A stretch of 64,000 nt of DNA. It comes from Saccharothrix luteola. GTDB taxonomy: Bacteria > Actinomycetota > Actinomycetes > Mycobacteriales > Pseudonocardiaceae. A model generated the notes under the pieces. That model searched no databases. It was not told the DNA's origin and saw nothing but the letters and a program-made list of their open reading frames with translations. Where the stretch lies: positions 62,001 to 126,000 of the forward strand of contig NZ_JAJHUO010000013.1 in the NCBI RefSeq assembly GCF_020859565.1. The letters run 5' to 3'. Made by a program: the position numbers and the translations under genes. Numbering within the stretch: position 1 is the first letter of the stretch; every line of letters starts with the position of its first letter. Below, piece by piece: positions 1 to 7,558 of the stretch.

Positions 1-2
1 TG

Positions 3-612
3 CAACGGCGGATCGGCAACCGCGCCGTGGCCGGGATGCTCACGCCGGTGCAGCGTGCGAGCCGGGACCCCGGGAAGTCCGTGATGGACTGGGACGACGA
101 AATGGAACTGGAGGCGCAGTACGGCGTCGTGGTCAGCGGGCACGGCAGGTTCAACGAGAACCACCTGGCCGCCGAGCGGCGCAAGAAGTCCCCGACGTTC
201 CAGGTGCCGCAGGGCATGACGGTGATCATGTACGCGCCGCCCGGCGCCTCCATGGACGACCGCGTGGGCCACCGGATCGAGAACGGGAACCCGCCGCGGG
301 TCGACGAGTTGGGGCTGTTGGACGAGAAGTCGAAGGTGATCCCCATGCCCGCCGGGTACCCGTGGACCTTCACCGGGGGGGCAGCAGGTGATCGACTACA
401 CCGTCTCGCCGCCGGACGGGCTGAGGATCGAGGGGTTCTCGATCACCGTCGACCGGCCGACCCCGCTGCGCACGCTGGTCGAACAGGCGGCGGTCGACGG
501 GCACGCCAAGGTCCACTACGCGTGTTGCAGCGCCGGATGGTCCGACAACGCCGAGTTCAAGTCCCTGTTCACCCACATCGGTCACTACGTGCGCCTGAAG
601 GATCCCGCTTGA
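3..612 (+). pseudogene. C-terminal part of a polymorphic toxin/adhesin-like protein, apparently frameshifted
   Basis: The gene enters from the left edge. The first visible residues contain the IGNRAV...ML...QRA pattern, known from tails of DUF4157-type proteins linked to contractile injection systems and polymorphic toxins. The next part has a VVVSGHGRF segment. After a run of seven G (375-381) the frame changes; dropping one G joins it to a frame ending at 612 that contains VHYACCSAGW. The joined product (about 200 residues visible) resembles the putative adhesin Stv domain (SGHG ... ACC), a family call made from memory. It is followed by YbaB-like genes and a toxin, so it belongs to a secreted toxin locus. 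The shift may be a homopolymer sequencing error or a real inactivation. Confidence 0.5.
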
Positions 613-654
613 CCGCTTGTTGCCACGGCCCGACAGGTCGGCGGACCGGTCTCC

Positions 655-957
655 ATGCTGGACGCCATGCCCATCCCGCGACAGCTCGCGGACCTCGCCG
701 CGACCGCCTGCTCACCCGACGGCCTCGTCCGAGTCACCGCCGGCGCGCTCGGCGACCTGCGTGAGCTCCACCTCGACCCGCGCCACCACCGCACCCAGGA
801 CGCCGACGCGCTGGGCGGCACCATCCTGGCCACCGTGCGGGCCGCCGCCGACAACGCCGCGCGGACCTCCGACGGCACTGCGCCGCCGGACGCCGTGGAC
901 CTGCTGTTCGACCCCGTGCTGCGGGCGTTCGACGACCAGCGGCCGGTGGCACCGTGA
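655..957 (+). CDS. YbaB/EbfC-like small protein of the toxin locus
   Basis: A 100-residue protein with no membrane segment. It has the pattern of actinobacterial YbaB/EbfC-type proteins: an early SPDGLVRVTAGALGDL strand region, a LHLDPRHHR segment, then a helix rich in Ala (ILATVRAAADNAA). YbaB proteins bind DNA as dimers, but the divergent copies beside type VII secretion operons have no established role. The stop codon overlaps the GTG start of the next gene, which encodes a similar protein, so the two probably form a hetero-pair. An upstream in-frame start is possible; the ATG at 655 was chosen because the family fold begins just after it. Confidence 0.6.
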   Translation: MLDAMPIPRQLADLAATACSPDGLVRVTAGALGDLRELHLDPRHHRTQDADALGGTILATVRAAADNAARTSDGTAPPDAVDLLFDPVLRAFDDQRPVAP

Positions 958-1268
958 CCAGCCCTCCGCCGACCATCGGTGACGGTCTCGACCTCCAGGC
1001 GTGGCGGCGCACCCTGCTGGCCCTGCGCGAGCACGTCCGCACCACCACCGCCACCGCCCACTCCGACGACGGCCTGGTCACCGCGACCGCGGGCGGCCTC
1101 GGCCAGCTCCTCGACCTGCGGCTGCACCCCCGCGTCCACCGGACCACCGACTCCCGCCTGCTCGCCGCCCGCATCACGGAGACCGCGCGCGCCGCGGCCG
1201 ACCAGGCCCGCGCCCACGTCGCCGCCCGGCTCGACGCGCTCCTCGCCGAGCGGGAGCCGCGACCATGA
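954..1268 (+). CDS. Second YbaB/EbfC-like small protein
   Basis: A 104-residue paralogue of the preceding protein. It shares the SDDGLVTATAGGLGQLLDLRLHPRVHR arrangement in the same relative place, followed by an Ala-rich helix. The GTG start at 954 overlaps the previous stop, and its own stop overlaps the next ATG at 1265, so four genes here are translationally coupled. Tandem YbaB-like genes just upstream of an ESX-type helical protein and a toxin are typical of actinobacterial type VII effector loci. Function is unproven; a nucleoid or chaperone-like role is possible. Confidence 0.6.
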   Translation: MTSPPPTIGDGLDLQAWRRTLLALREHVRTTTATAHSDDGLVTATAGGLGQLLDLRLHPRVHRTTDSRLLAARITETARAAADQARAHVAARLDALLAEREPRP

Positions 1269-1585
1269 CCCGATCGGACGTCCACTTCGACGAGTCACTC
1301 GTGGGCCCCGCGCTCGACACCCTCGACGTCCAGCTGGCGGAGCTGGACAACGCCTGGTACGGCGCACCCGCCGCCATCCGGGCGGGCGAGAGCGGCTTCG
1401 GTCCGCCCGACCTGCTCAACCAGGCGTTCCACCCCGGCTACGCGCCGCGGGCCGAACGGCTGCGCCCCGAAGCCGAACGGCGGCTGACCCAGTACCGCGA
1501 CCTCATCGCCGCCGGCCGTGACAGCGTCGAGATCTACCGCCGCGGTGACCACAACGGCGCCCTCGTCTTCACCGAGATCAACTAG
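1265..1585 (+). CDS. ESX/EspC-like helical secretion-associated protein
   Basis: A 106-residue, mostly helical, soluble protein with no signal peptide. The length, the central Pro/Gly turn (SGFGPPDLLNQAFHPGYAP) and the C-terminal helix ending at RRLTQYRDLIAAGRDSVEIYRRGD fit the EspC/WXG100-like proteins co-secreted with type VII effectors. The ATG overlaps the previous stop (ATGA). Only eight bases separate its stop from the toxin gene, so it probably partners the N-terminal helical domain of that toxin. No canonical WxG motif is visible, so the family call rests on size, helical pattern and context. Confidence 0.5.
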   Translation: MTRSDVHFDESLVGPALDTLDVQLAELDNAWYGAPAAIRAGESGFGPPDLLNQAFHPGYAPRAERLRPEAERRLTQYRDLIAAGRDSVEIYRRGDHNGALVFTEIN

Positions 1586-1593
1586 CCGGCGCC

Positions 1594-2523
1594 ATGGCGA
1601 TCCCCGAACCCGAGGCCCCGCTGTGGCCGGCCGTCAAACCCCTCACCGCCGGGTGGCCGGTCACCGACGAGCTGCTCGTGCACGACCTCGCCACCGCCTG
1701 GGCCAACCCCGGCGCCGTCTTCGAGCGCGAAGGCCAACGGCCACCCGACCAACGCCTGGTCGACGGCTGGGACGACGGCACCGGCGAGGACTACCGCGGC
1801 AAGGTCGCCAAGCTCCGCGATCTCACCTCCGGCAACGGAGCGGAGATGAACCACCTGGCCTGGCTCGCCCGGCGCTACGCCGAGGACGTCGCCCACACCA
1901 AGGACCAGATCCGCCTGGTCATCGACTCCAACAACGGGCAGTACGAGGAACTGAACGGCTTCCTGGGCCTCTACCCCGACACGACGGCCAGGAAGACCTT
2001 GGTGGTGGAGGTGGCCGACTCCATCAACACCTTCCTGCGCCACATGGCCGAGCGCATCGCCGCCCGCGGCCGGGGTGCACCCGAACTCCCGCTGCCCGTC
2101 TTCACCGAGCGCGCGCCCGACGCCGGAAGCCAGGAGGCCGTGCCCCCGGTCTACCCCAACCAGATGCCGGAGGACCTCCGCCGGGACCTCGACGCGGCCC
2201 GTCGCCTCGGTGTCGAACCCACCGAGCCCGGCACCCCGGAGTTCGACCGGCTGCTCGGCACCGGCGAGAAGCTGAAGTGGGCCGTCCTCGAGGACGGGAG
2301 GCTCGTCGTCGTGCCCAAGCACGTCGACGGCGTCGAGATCAAGCACTCGGTGCTCAGTGGCGGAGCCCCGGTCAGAGCCGCCGGCGAGGTGGAGATCGCG
2401 GGCGGCTCCGGCCGGTACTACAGTCTCGACATCAACAACCGGAGCGGGCACTTCAGGCCCCCGCCCGAAAGCCTCGACGTCGGACGCGAAGCCTTCCGCC
2501 GCCACGGAATCGAGTTCGAATGA
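1594..2523 (+). CDS. Polymorphic toxin with WXG100-like N-terminal helical domain
   Basis: A 309-residue protein. Residues 20 to about 160 are predicted helical, like the WXG100/LXG domains that target effectors to type VII secretion. A Pro-rich linker follows (about 165-200). The C-terminal 70 residues form a compact domain with IKHSVLSGG, AAGEVEIAGG and INNRSGHFRPP motifs, ending at FRRHGIEFE. Similar H-S-x-L...G...SGHYxP endings are known to me from C-terminal toxin modules of several polymorphic toxins, though I cannot name the activity. The stop overlaps the ATG of the next gene, the expected position of an immunity gene. Confidence 0.55.
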   Translation: MAIPEPEAPLWPAVKPLTAGWPVTDELLVHDLATAWANPGAVFEREGQRPPDQRLVDGWDDGTGEDYRGKVAKLRDLTSGNGAEMNHLAWLARRYAEDVAHTKDQIRLVIDSNNGQYEELNGFLGLYPDTTARKTLVVEVADSINTFLRHMAERIAARGRGAPELPLPVFTERAPDAGSQEAVPPVYPNQMPEDLRRDLDAARRLGVEPTEPGTPEFDRLLGTGEKLKWAVLEDGRLVVVPKHVDGVEIKHSVLSGGAPVRAAGEVEIAGGSGRYYSLDINNRSGHFRPPPESLDVGREAFRRHGIEFE

Positions 2524-3065
2524 CGAACCACCTCACCGAGCTGCTCGCCCTCGACGACGCCGACCGGAGGACCTGGCTCCTCACCCGCCAACCGGACGAC
2601 GAGTCGCAGCGCGCGAACTGGTGGCTCGCCCTCGTCGAACCGCTCGGCACCCGGGTCACCGACCCCGAGGACGACGACCCGGCCGCCGTCCTGCGGTGGG
2701 CACGACTGGCCGCCACGACCCTCGACCTGGCCCGGGAGACCGGAGCGCTGGACGCACGCGAGGTCGCCAACCGCACGGCCTGGCTCAGCCTCGCCACCGC
2801 CAGGATCGCGGACCGGACCGACGTGCCACCGCTCCTGGAGCCCGACACCGTCGCACGACGAAGCCTCGCCACCATCGCGCTCGACCGGGACGCCGCCGCG
2901 AGCCTGGCCGAGAGCTGGCAGGACCGCCCGAGGGATGACATCAGGACGCTGCGGGCGGCCAAGAACGTCCTCGGCCCACTGGGACAACTGGTCGGGCACC
3001 TGCGAGACGACGAGCTCCGGGCGGAGGTGCGCGCGTGGCTGGAGCTCGCGCCCCGGCTGCCCTGA
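2520..3065 (+). CDS. Probable cognate immunity protein
   Basis: A 181-residue soluble, helix-rich, acidic protein with no signal peptide or membrane segment and no recognised family. It starts at an ATG overlapping the toxin stop (ATGA), and translational coupling of this kind is the rule for toxin-immunity pairs. Regularly spaced helices (TWLLTRQPDD, VLRWARLAATTLDLARET, NVLGPLGQLVGHL) suggest an alpha-helical inhibitor. The immunity assignment is inferred from position only. It is the last gene of the operon and converges on the secreted-protein gene at 3104. Confidence 0.45.
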   Translation: MTNHLTELLALDDADRRTWLLTRQPDDESQRANWWLALVEPLGTRVTDPEDDDPAAVLRWARLAATTLDLARETGALDAREVANRTAWLSLATARIADRTDVPPLLEPDTVARRSLATIALDRDAAASLAESWQDRPRDDIRTLRAAKNVLGPLGQLVGHLRDDELRAEVRAWLELAPRLP

Positions 3066-3103
3066 GCGGGCGATCCCCAGCCGCGGCCGGTGCGGTCAGT
3101 CGC

Positions 3104-3538
3104 TCAGGGCAGCTCGTTCTCGATCGTGCCGAAGCCCGCGTACGACGACGAGATGCGGATCTTGTACCCGTCCGCCCGGTTGTAGAGCCCGGAGACGGTC
3201 CCGGTGTGCGTCTCGCCGGCCGGCACGTTCCCGGCCGCCACGCGGATGCCGTTGCTGACGTCGTACATGTACCAGCCGGTGCTGCCGAAGGCGCCGCCGC
3301 CGACACGCCAGTCCACCCACGTCCCGCCCGGGTAGGGGGTCACCGCCCCGGTGGTGCAGGCACCCGGCCCGGTCCACCAGATGGTGCAGGTCGAGATCGC
3401 CGCGAACGCCGGGGTGGAGGTGGCCACGACGGTGCCCAACGCCATGCCCATGGCGAGCGTCGTCCGGACGAGTCGACGCCGCACGCCGCTCCGCTTCCCG
3501 GCCGGACGCGCATCCCTGCTCTCGATTGCGGTGCTCAT
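3104..3538 (-). CDS. Small secreted protein
   Basis: A 144-residue protein with a classical Sec signal peptide: a basic N-terminus (KRSGVRRRLVRT), a hydrophobic core (LAMGMALGTVVATS) and cleavage after PAFA around residue 46. The mature domain of about 98 residues is rich in Gly, Trp and Tyr, with two Cys near its start (STCTIWW, GACTTG) that may form a disulfide, and looks beta-rich. No enzymatic motif was found. A strong ribosome-binding site (AAGGAAG) precedes the ATG, and a short palindrome lies just upstream. It may be a cell-surface or matrix protein; function unknown. Confidence 0.7.
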   Translation of the reverse strand: MSTAIESRDARPAGKRSGVRRRLVRTTLAMGMALGTVVATSTPAFAAISTCTIWWTGPGACTTGAVTPYPGGTWVDWRVGGGAFGSTGWYMYDVSNGIRVAAGNVPAGETHTGTVSGLYNRADGYKIRISSSYAGFGTIENELP

Positions 3539-3553
3539 GGGACTTCCTTCCCT

Positions 3554-3569
3554 CGACTCGGGTGAGTCG
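3554..3569. promoter_or_regulatory. Palindrome upstream of the secreted-protein gene
   Basis: CGACTC-GGGT-GAGTCG is a perfect 6-4-6 inverted repeat ending 15 bases before the ATG at 3538. It lies in the 237-base divergent region shared with the AfsR-type gene and could be an operator or a hairpin in the 5' leader. No regulator is assigned. Confidence 0.35.
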
Positions 3570-3775
3570 TCGAGCTGACCGAGCCCGCGATCGGGGTGAT
3601 CGTGAGCGGAACTCGACTACCTGATGAGGCGGCCCGTCCCCTGACGATCCCCTCGGACCACCTCGGGTGTCACAGTGGGCGGCCGTTCGTGTGAACTGCT
3701 TGCCAACTCTCTGCATTGCCCTGGTCCCTGCGCTATTCCTGCGGTCGGGGAGATGCCGCGCGGGGAGAGACGGGC

Positions 3776-6643
3776 ATGGCGGTGGAGATCGCTCTGCTGG
3801 GCGAGGTGACCGCGCGCGTCGACGGGCGGCCGGTGGACCTCGGGCCTGCCCGGCAGCGGTGCGTGCTCGCGGCGTTGGCGGTGGACGCCGGTCGGCTCGT
3901 GCCGGCGGATCGCCTGGTCGAGCGGGTGTGGGGCTCGGACACGCCTCGGCGGGGGCGTGCCACGCTGCACAGCCACATCTCGCGGCTGCGCGGGGCCTTC
4001 GCCGGTGCGCCGGCCGTCGTGCACCGCTCCGGTGGCTACACGCTGGTGGTGGATCAGGCGGAACACGCGGTGGACCTGCTCCGGTTCCGCGCCCTGCGCG
4101 ACCGCGCCCGCCGCACGGATGACGTCACGGACCAGGTGGCGCTGCTGACCGAGGCGTTGGCGTTGTGGCGCGGGGATCCGTTGACCGGCGTGAGCGGGCT
4201 GTGGGTGGAAGGCGAGCGTGATCGGTGGCAGCAGGAGCGATGGGCCGCCGAGCTCGACCTGGTCGATGCCCGGCTCGGCAGCGGCCAGGGCGAAGAGCTG
4301 GTGGCGCAGCTGTCGGCACGGACCGCGCGGCACCCGTTGGACGAGCGGGTGGCGGGCCAGTACATGCTGGCGCTGCACCGTGCCGGGCGCACCGCGGACG
4401 CCTTGGCCCACTACCGGCGCCTGCGGGAGCGCTTGGTCGAGGAGCTGGGCACGGACCCCGGTACCGCACTGCGGGACCTGCACCGCCGCATCCTCGCCAC
4501 CGACCCCGCCCTCGTTCCGTCCCCGGTGGCGTTCGGCGGGGGGAACGCGGCGAAGGCGGAAGAGCCGGTACCCCGGCAGTTGCCCGCGCCGCCGCGGTGG
4601 TTCACCGGCCGCGGTGCCGAACTGGGCCGCTTGGACGAGGCGCTGACCGCTGAGGGCCCACCGCCGTCGGGGACCCAAGCCGCCGCCGCGGTGGTGATCT
4701 CGGCGATCGGCGGGGCGGGCGGGATCGGCAAGACCTGGCTGGCGCTGGCATGGGGCCACCGGCACCTCGACCGGTTCCCCGACGGGCACCTGTTCACCGA
4801 CCTGCGCGGGTTCACCCCCGCCGAACAGCCGGTCGCCCCGGACGCCGCGCTGTTCGGATTCCTCACCGCGCTGGGCGTCGCCCCCGACCGCGTGCCGACC
4901 GACCTGGACGCCAAAGCCGCCCTGTACCGCAGCCTGGTCGCCGGGCGCCGGATGCTGGTGGTGCTGGACAACGCCGCCACCGCCGAGCAGGTCGTCCCGC
5001 TGCTGCCGGGCAGTCCGACCTGCACCGTGCTGGTCACCGGCCGCACCAGGCTCGCCTCCCTGATCGACCGGCACGGCGCCCGCCACCTGCAACTGGACGT
5101 CCTGGCCCCCGCCGAGGCCCGGGCCCTGCTCAGCGCACGCCTGGGTGCCGACCGCGTCGCCGCCGAGCCGGGCGCCGTGGACGAGTTGGCCGATCTGTGC
5201 GGGCGTTACCCGCTGGCCCTCTCGATCACCGCCCGCGACGCCGCCACCCGCCCCCGCACCCCGCTGGCCGAGGTCGCCGCCGAACTGCGCGAGCTGGGCC
5301 TGGAGATGCTCGACCACGACACCGACCCCGCCGCCAGCCTGCCCGCCGTCCTGTCCTGGTCCCTGCGCCGACTCACCGACCACGAGCGCACCGCGTTCGG
5401 GTTGCTGGGCATCGCGCCCGGCCCGGACACCGACGTGCCCGCCACCGCCTCCCTCACGGGCCTGCCCCACGACCAAGCGCGCAAGGTCCTGCGGGTCTTG
5501 ACGGAGCACTCCCTGCTCGACCGACGCCCGCACGGCCGCTACGCGATGCACGACCTGGTCCGCGCCTACGCCGCCACCACCGCCCGCGACGACCTACCGG
5601 AGTCGGCGCGGCGAGCAGCGCTGGAGCGGGTGGTCGACTTCTACCGGCACACCGCCCACGCCGCCGAACGCCTCCTGAACCCCCACCGCGATCCGATCCG
5701 GCTCGACCCGCCCGTCCCCGGCGTCCTCCCCCACCCGCTGCCCGACTACCCTGCCGCGCTGGCCTGGCTGGACACCCACCACCCCCACCTGCTGGCCGCC
5801 CAGCACACCGCCGCCGCGCAGCACCGCCACCAGGCCGTGTGGCACCTGGCCTGGACCCTGACCACCTTCCACTGGCGGCGGGGCCACCGCCACGACGAGC
5901 TCGACACGTGGCAGGCCGCCGCCGACGCCGCCGGACCCGTGCCCGACCTGGCCGCCCGCGCCCTCCGGCTCCTGGGCCGCGCCCACGCCAACCTGGGGCG
6001 GCACGAGCAGGCCCTCGAGCACCTGCACCACGCCCTCGCCCTGGCCGAACACCACCACGACCCCGCCCAACAGGCCTACACCCACCACACCCTCGCCTGG
6101 GTGTGGGAACAGCGGGGTGACGACCGGCGGGCCTTGGAGCACGCCCGCCGCGCACTGTTCCTCCTCCGCGCCCTCGACCAGCCCGCGGCGCAAGCCGTCG
6201 CGCTCAGCACGGTCGGCTGGTACGCCGCCCGCCTGGGCGACTACGACACCGCCCGCGACCACTGCCGGCAAGCCCTCGCCCACCACCGCCGCCACCACCA
6301 CCCCGACGGCGAGGCGGACACCCTCGACAGCCTGGGCTTCATCGACCACCACACCGGCCACCACCACCAAGCCGTCCGCCACTACCAACAGGCCCTCACC
6401 CTGCGCCGCACCCACGGCAACACCACCCAGGCGGCCGACACCCTCGACCGCCTCGGCCACCCCTACACCGCCCTCGGTCGGCACGCCCATGCCCGCCAGG
6501 TGTGGTCGGAGGCGCTGGAGCTGTACCGGGAACAAGGCCGCGACGACGACGCCAAGCGGGTGCGACGACAACTCGACGACCTCGCCCCAGCACCGGAGTC
6601 GATCATGCCGTCGGACGCGGGCAAGACCGCGGAGAACGGGTGA
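3776..6643 (+). CDS. AfsR/SARP-family transcriptional regulator (DNA-binding, BTAD, NB-ARC, TPR)
   Basis: A 955-residue regulator. Residues 1-90 are an OmpR-like winged helix typical of SARPs (LLGEVTARVDGRPVDLGPARQ, TLHSHISRLR). Residues about 95-245 are the bacterial transcriptional activation domain (ending DPGTALRDLHRRIL). An NB-ARC ATPase follows, with Walker A GGAGGIGKT near 313 and a kinase-2 motif MLVVLDNA. The C-terminal third is a row of TPR units (LDSLGFIDHHTG, DTLDRLGHPY). The ATG at 3776 follows a GGGGAGAG site and starts the SARP domain; an ATG 60 bases upstream is less likely. AfsR-type proteins switch on secondary metabolism; the target is not evident. A paralogue lacking the DNA-binding half lies at 30738. 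Confidence 0.9.
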   Translation: MAVEIALLGEVTARVDGRPVDLGPARQRCVLAALAVDAGRLVPADRLVERVWGSDTPRRGRATLHSHISRLRGAFAGAPAVVHRSGGYTLVVDQAEHAVDLLRFRALRDRARRTDDVTDQVALLTEALALWRGDPLTGVSGLWVEGERDRWQQERWAAELDLVDARLGSGQGEELVAQLSARTARHPLDERVAGQYMLALHRAGRTADALAHYRRLRERLVEELGTDPGTALRDLHRRILATDPALVPSPVAFGGGNAAKAEEPVPRQLPAPPRWFTGRGAELGRLDEALTAEGPPPSGTQAAAAVVISAIGGAGGIGKTWLALAWGHRHLDRFPDGHLFTDLRGFTPAEQPVAPDAALFGFLTALGVAPDRVPTDLDAKAALYRSLVAGRRMLVVLDNAATAEQVVPLLPGSPTCTVLVTGRTRLASLIDRHGARHLQLDVLAPAEARALLSARLGADRVAAEPGAVDELADLCGRYPLALSITARDAATRPRTPLAEVAAELRELGLEMLDHDTDPAASLPAVLSWSLRRLTDHERTAFGLLGIAPGPDTDVPATASLTGLPHDQARKVLRVLTEHSLLDRRPHGRYAMHDLVRAYAATTARDDLPESARRAALERVVDFYRHTAHAAERLLNPHRDPIRLDPPVPGVLPHPLPDYPAALAWLDTHHPHLLAAQHTAAAQHRHQAVWHLAWTLTTFHWRRGHRHDELDTWQAAADAAGPVPDLAARALRLLGRAHANLGRHEQALEHLHHALALAEHHHDPAQQAYTHHTLAWVWEQRGDDRRALEHARRALFLLRALDQPAAQAVALSTVGWYAARLGDYDTARDHCRQALAHHRRHHHPDGEADTLDSLGFIDHHTGHHHQAVRHYQQALTLRRTHGNTTQAADTLDRLGHPYTALGRHAHARQVWSEALELYREQGRDDDAKRVRRQLDDLAPAPESIMPSDAGKTAENG

Positions 6644-7155
6644 AGCTCGGCAGGCCGCGCCTCGAGCTCCCGGCCTTGCGCATCCGGCGGCGCACCGCCA
6701 GGTACACGGTGATCAGCCGGCCCTCCCGGACGACCATGGTCACAGCAGCACCAGCAGCAGCAGGCCAACCATGGCACTGTCCACTCCCACAACAGCAGGA
6801 GGGCGCAGATCCGCCAATCGCTTCACTCCTGCGTCCGCGAAGCCTGCCGGATCCCGAGGGAGTGCCACGATCTCTGACACTGATCACGGTGTCGTCACCG
6901 TGAGACAACTGGAAAGACCGAGGTGGCACAAGATCCACACGCGGGTCCGGTGAGGCCCCTGCACCGACGCCCGTCCGGGACGTAGCCACCACTGATGCCC
7001 TCCACAGGTCGCTGGTCAACCCAGAAGGCACATGGGTGACGACAGGCCCAGGCGTTCCCGGTGGTGAAGGCCCTGATGAGCCCGGAGCAGCAGGCGGAGC
7101 TCGCCGCGCTCGTCTTCCGGCTGCGATCCGCCTGACCGCCTGCGAGGATGGGACC
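6644..7155. other. Gene-poor gap with possible short remnants
   Basis: No convincing complete gene. On the + strand 7040-7135 reads as a short open stretch ending VKALMSPEQQAELAALVFRLRSA and a stop, with no start, which looks like the tail of a lost gene. On the - strand around 6690-6760 a VVREGRLITVYL stretch vaguely recalls the end of a SnoaL-like domain. Both are too short to name. The gap may be a decayed region between the AfsR gene and 7156. Confidence 0.3.
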
Positions 7156-7557
7156 GTGACCTCCGGTGGCTGGCGCGTGGTCGAGGAGTTCGACCGCGGT
7201 GGGGTGCTGCGTGCCGTGGCGGACGCGGTCGGGGGGACCCGGTACGAGTCCGACTCGGGAGCCGCCGCGGTGGTCGTGCCGGGTGAAGCCGTTGGAGTCC
7301 ACGGCGATGTCGTGTTCGTCGAGCGGCCCGAGGACGCGGAAGGGCTGGCCGGTGAGCTGGTGGCGCTGCCCTCCGGGACGCCGGCGAGCGGGCTCGGTCA
7401 CGCCAGGTCGGGGATCGCGGTCGCCGACGACCGGTTCGACCTCTACCACGCACGGGACACGTTGGCGGTCGGACGGCTGGGGGAGGTGGGGGAGGACGAG
7501 TCCGGGCTGGAGCGGCGCTCGGAGTGGTTCGAGCGCCGGCACGGCTCCACCGACTGA
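7156..7557 (+). CDS. Hypothetical protein
   Basis: A 133-residue soluble protein, acidic, with no recognised motif. It opens with a beta-rich half (WRVVEEFDRGGVLRAVADAVGGTRY, AAAVVVPGEAVGVHGDVVFVERP) and ends in a charged helix (EDESGLERRSEWFERRHG). The GTG at 7156 was preferred over an in-frame codon at 7036 because upstream codons look non-coding. It converges on the BNR-repeat gene with one base between stops. It resembles no family I can name. Confidence 0.5.
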   Translation: MTSGGWRVVEEFDRGGVLRAVADAVGGTRYESDSGAAAVVVPGEAVGVHGDVVFVERPEDAEGLAGELVALPSGTPASGLGHARSGIAVADDRFDLYHARDTLAVGRLGEVGEDESGLERRSEWFERRHGSTD

Positions 7558-7558
7558 G

